Shown piece by piece: positions 34,928 to 35,507 of a DNA stretch of 35,507 nucleotides. Below the pieces are notes generated by a model, which was given only the letters and a program-made list of their open reading frames with translations, was not told the DNA's origin and made no database searches. Numbering within the stretch: position 1 is the first letter of the stretch; each line of letters opens with the position of its first letter. The translations under genes were made by a program, and so were the position numbers. This DNA is from Ancalomicrobiaceae bacterium (lineage in GTDB: Bacteria > Pseudomonadota > Alphaproteobacteria > Rhizobiales > Ancalomicrobiaceae): NCBI GenBank assembly GCA_031291575.1, contig JARLIT010000223.1, positions 1 through 35,507 of the forward strand, given 5' to 3'.

Positions 34928-35507
34928 TCGCCTCCTTGCCCATGTACGAGTTCGACCGCGACGCGCTCGAGGCGTTCTGGTCGACGCTCGCCGGGGCTCT
35001 CAGGCTGCGCGGGGTGAAGGACGTTCCGGATCGGCTGGTCTGGCCGGAGGATCTGAACGCCCACTGGCGGCAGGACGACCTGTTTCTCAGCCAGACCTGC
35101 GGCTACCCGCTGGTTCAGGGCCTGAACGGCGCGGTCAAGGTGCTCGGCGCCTTCCACTACACCGCGGAAGGCTGCGACGGGGCGCTGTATCGCTCCTATG
35201 TCGTGGCGCGGCGGAACGAGCAGTACCGGACTCTCGACTACTTCCGCGGCCGGCTTGCTGCCTACAATTCGCCGGAGTCGCAGTCGGGCTACAATGCGTT
35301 TCGGGCGCTCGTCGCGCCGATGGCGCGCCATGGGCGTTTCTTCGCCGGCACTGTCGAGACCGGCTCGCATCTGAATTCGATCGATTCCGTGCTTTCCGGC
35401 CGCGCCGATGTGGCCGCCATCGACTGCGTGGTGCTGCAGGCGGTCGAGCGCGACGATCCGGATCTGTTCAGCCGGCTCACGGTCGTCACGGCGACGGCTC
35501 CGGCCCC
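34924..35507 (+). CDS. PhnD-like binding protein, 3' end missing
   Basis: The first 194 codons read MIASLPMYEFDRDALEAFWS and continue with LFLSQTCGYPLVQGLNGAVK, ALYRSYVVARRNE, LAAYNSPESQSGYNAFRALV, then TGSHLNSIDSVLSGRADVAAIDC. This is the PhnD-type (phosphate/phosphite/phosphonate-binding, type II periplasmic-binding) fold; the AYNSPESQSGYN and SVLSGRADVAAID parts are characteristic. No signal peptide is seen: the N-terminus enters the first β-strand directly, as in a group of orphan PhnD-like proteins of Hyphomicrobiales that may act in the cytosol. It runs off the right edge without a stop. It overlaps the desaturase stop by four bases. The ligand and the partner genes are outside the window. 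Confidence 0.82.
   Translation, partial: MIASLPMYEFDRDALEAFWSTLAGALRLRGVKDVPDRLVWPEDLNAHWRQDDLFLSQTCGYPLVQGLNGAVKVLGAFHYTAEGCDGALYRSYVVARRNEQYRTLDYFRGRLAAYNSPESQSGYNAFRALVAPMARHGRFFAGTVETGSHLNSIDSVLSGRADVAAIDCVVLQAVERDDPDLFSRLTVVTATAPA

Overview
The window is high-GC (about two thirds G+C by eye), densely coded DNA. It looks like a chromosomal core region of an alphaproteobacterium, most likely a member of the Hyphomicrobiales (Rhizobiales). The main reasons are the heme cluster hemC-hemD-Mic60-hemY, divergent from tsaD-gpsA; the ethylmalonyl-CoA pathway genes ccr and ecm; the order ffh, chorismate mutase, rpsP, rimM, trmD, rplS; the metX-metW pair; and the hisC-tyrC pair. Rhizobia-style palindromic repeats lie on both sides of selO. 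The genus cannot be named from the sequence alone. I recognised no tRNA, rRNA, CRISPR array, insertion sequence or phage gene.

Layout. 1-3.4 kb: dapF (minus strand, cut by the left edge), a small SAM-dependent methyltransferase, and selO between palindromic repeats. 3.4-7.5 kb: crotonyl-CoA carboxylase/reductase (minus), a small membrane protein and ethylmalonyl-CoA mutase (plus); these are two consecutive carbon-skeleton steps of the ethylmalonyl-CoA pathway for C2 assimilation. 7.5-10.5 kb: an exported GyrI-like domain protein, gpsA and tsaD (all minus). 10.6-16.4 kb: hemC, hemD, a bacterial Mic60/mitofilin homologue and hemY (plus), linking tetrapyrrole synthesis with inner-membrane architecture. 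16.5-18.1 kb: a CamA-like FAD/NAD(P)H reductase and a 2[4Fe-4S] ferredoxin (minus). 18.5-23.0 kb: a strong promoter and a structured leader, then ffh, chorismate mutase, rpsP, rimM, trmD and rplS, joining protein targeting, aromatic synthesis and ribosome/tRNA maturation.

23.3-27.9 kb: a divergent methyltransferase-fold protein, an AT-richer acyltransferase gene that looks acquired, then on the minus strand MAPEG protein-metX-metW for methionine synthesis. 28.1-30.1 kb: hisC-tyrC, translationally coupled, for histidine and tyrosine synthesis; the chorismate mutase at 20.3 kb supplies the same prephenate branch. 30.4-33.8 kb: a MarR regulator with a candidate operator, then an EmrA/EmrB-type efflux system. 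33.98 kb to the right edge: a membrane desaturase whose stop overlaps the start of a PhnD-like binding protein that lacks a signal peptide and runs off the window.

Most of the window is conserved housekeeping sequence. The parts most worth a second look are the ffh leader, the Mic60 homologue in the heme cluster, the ferredoxin/reductase pair, the exported GyrI-like protein and the desaturase-PhnD pair. I found no clear case of a completely new multi-gene system.
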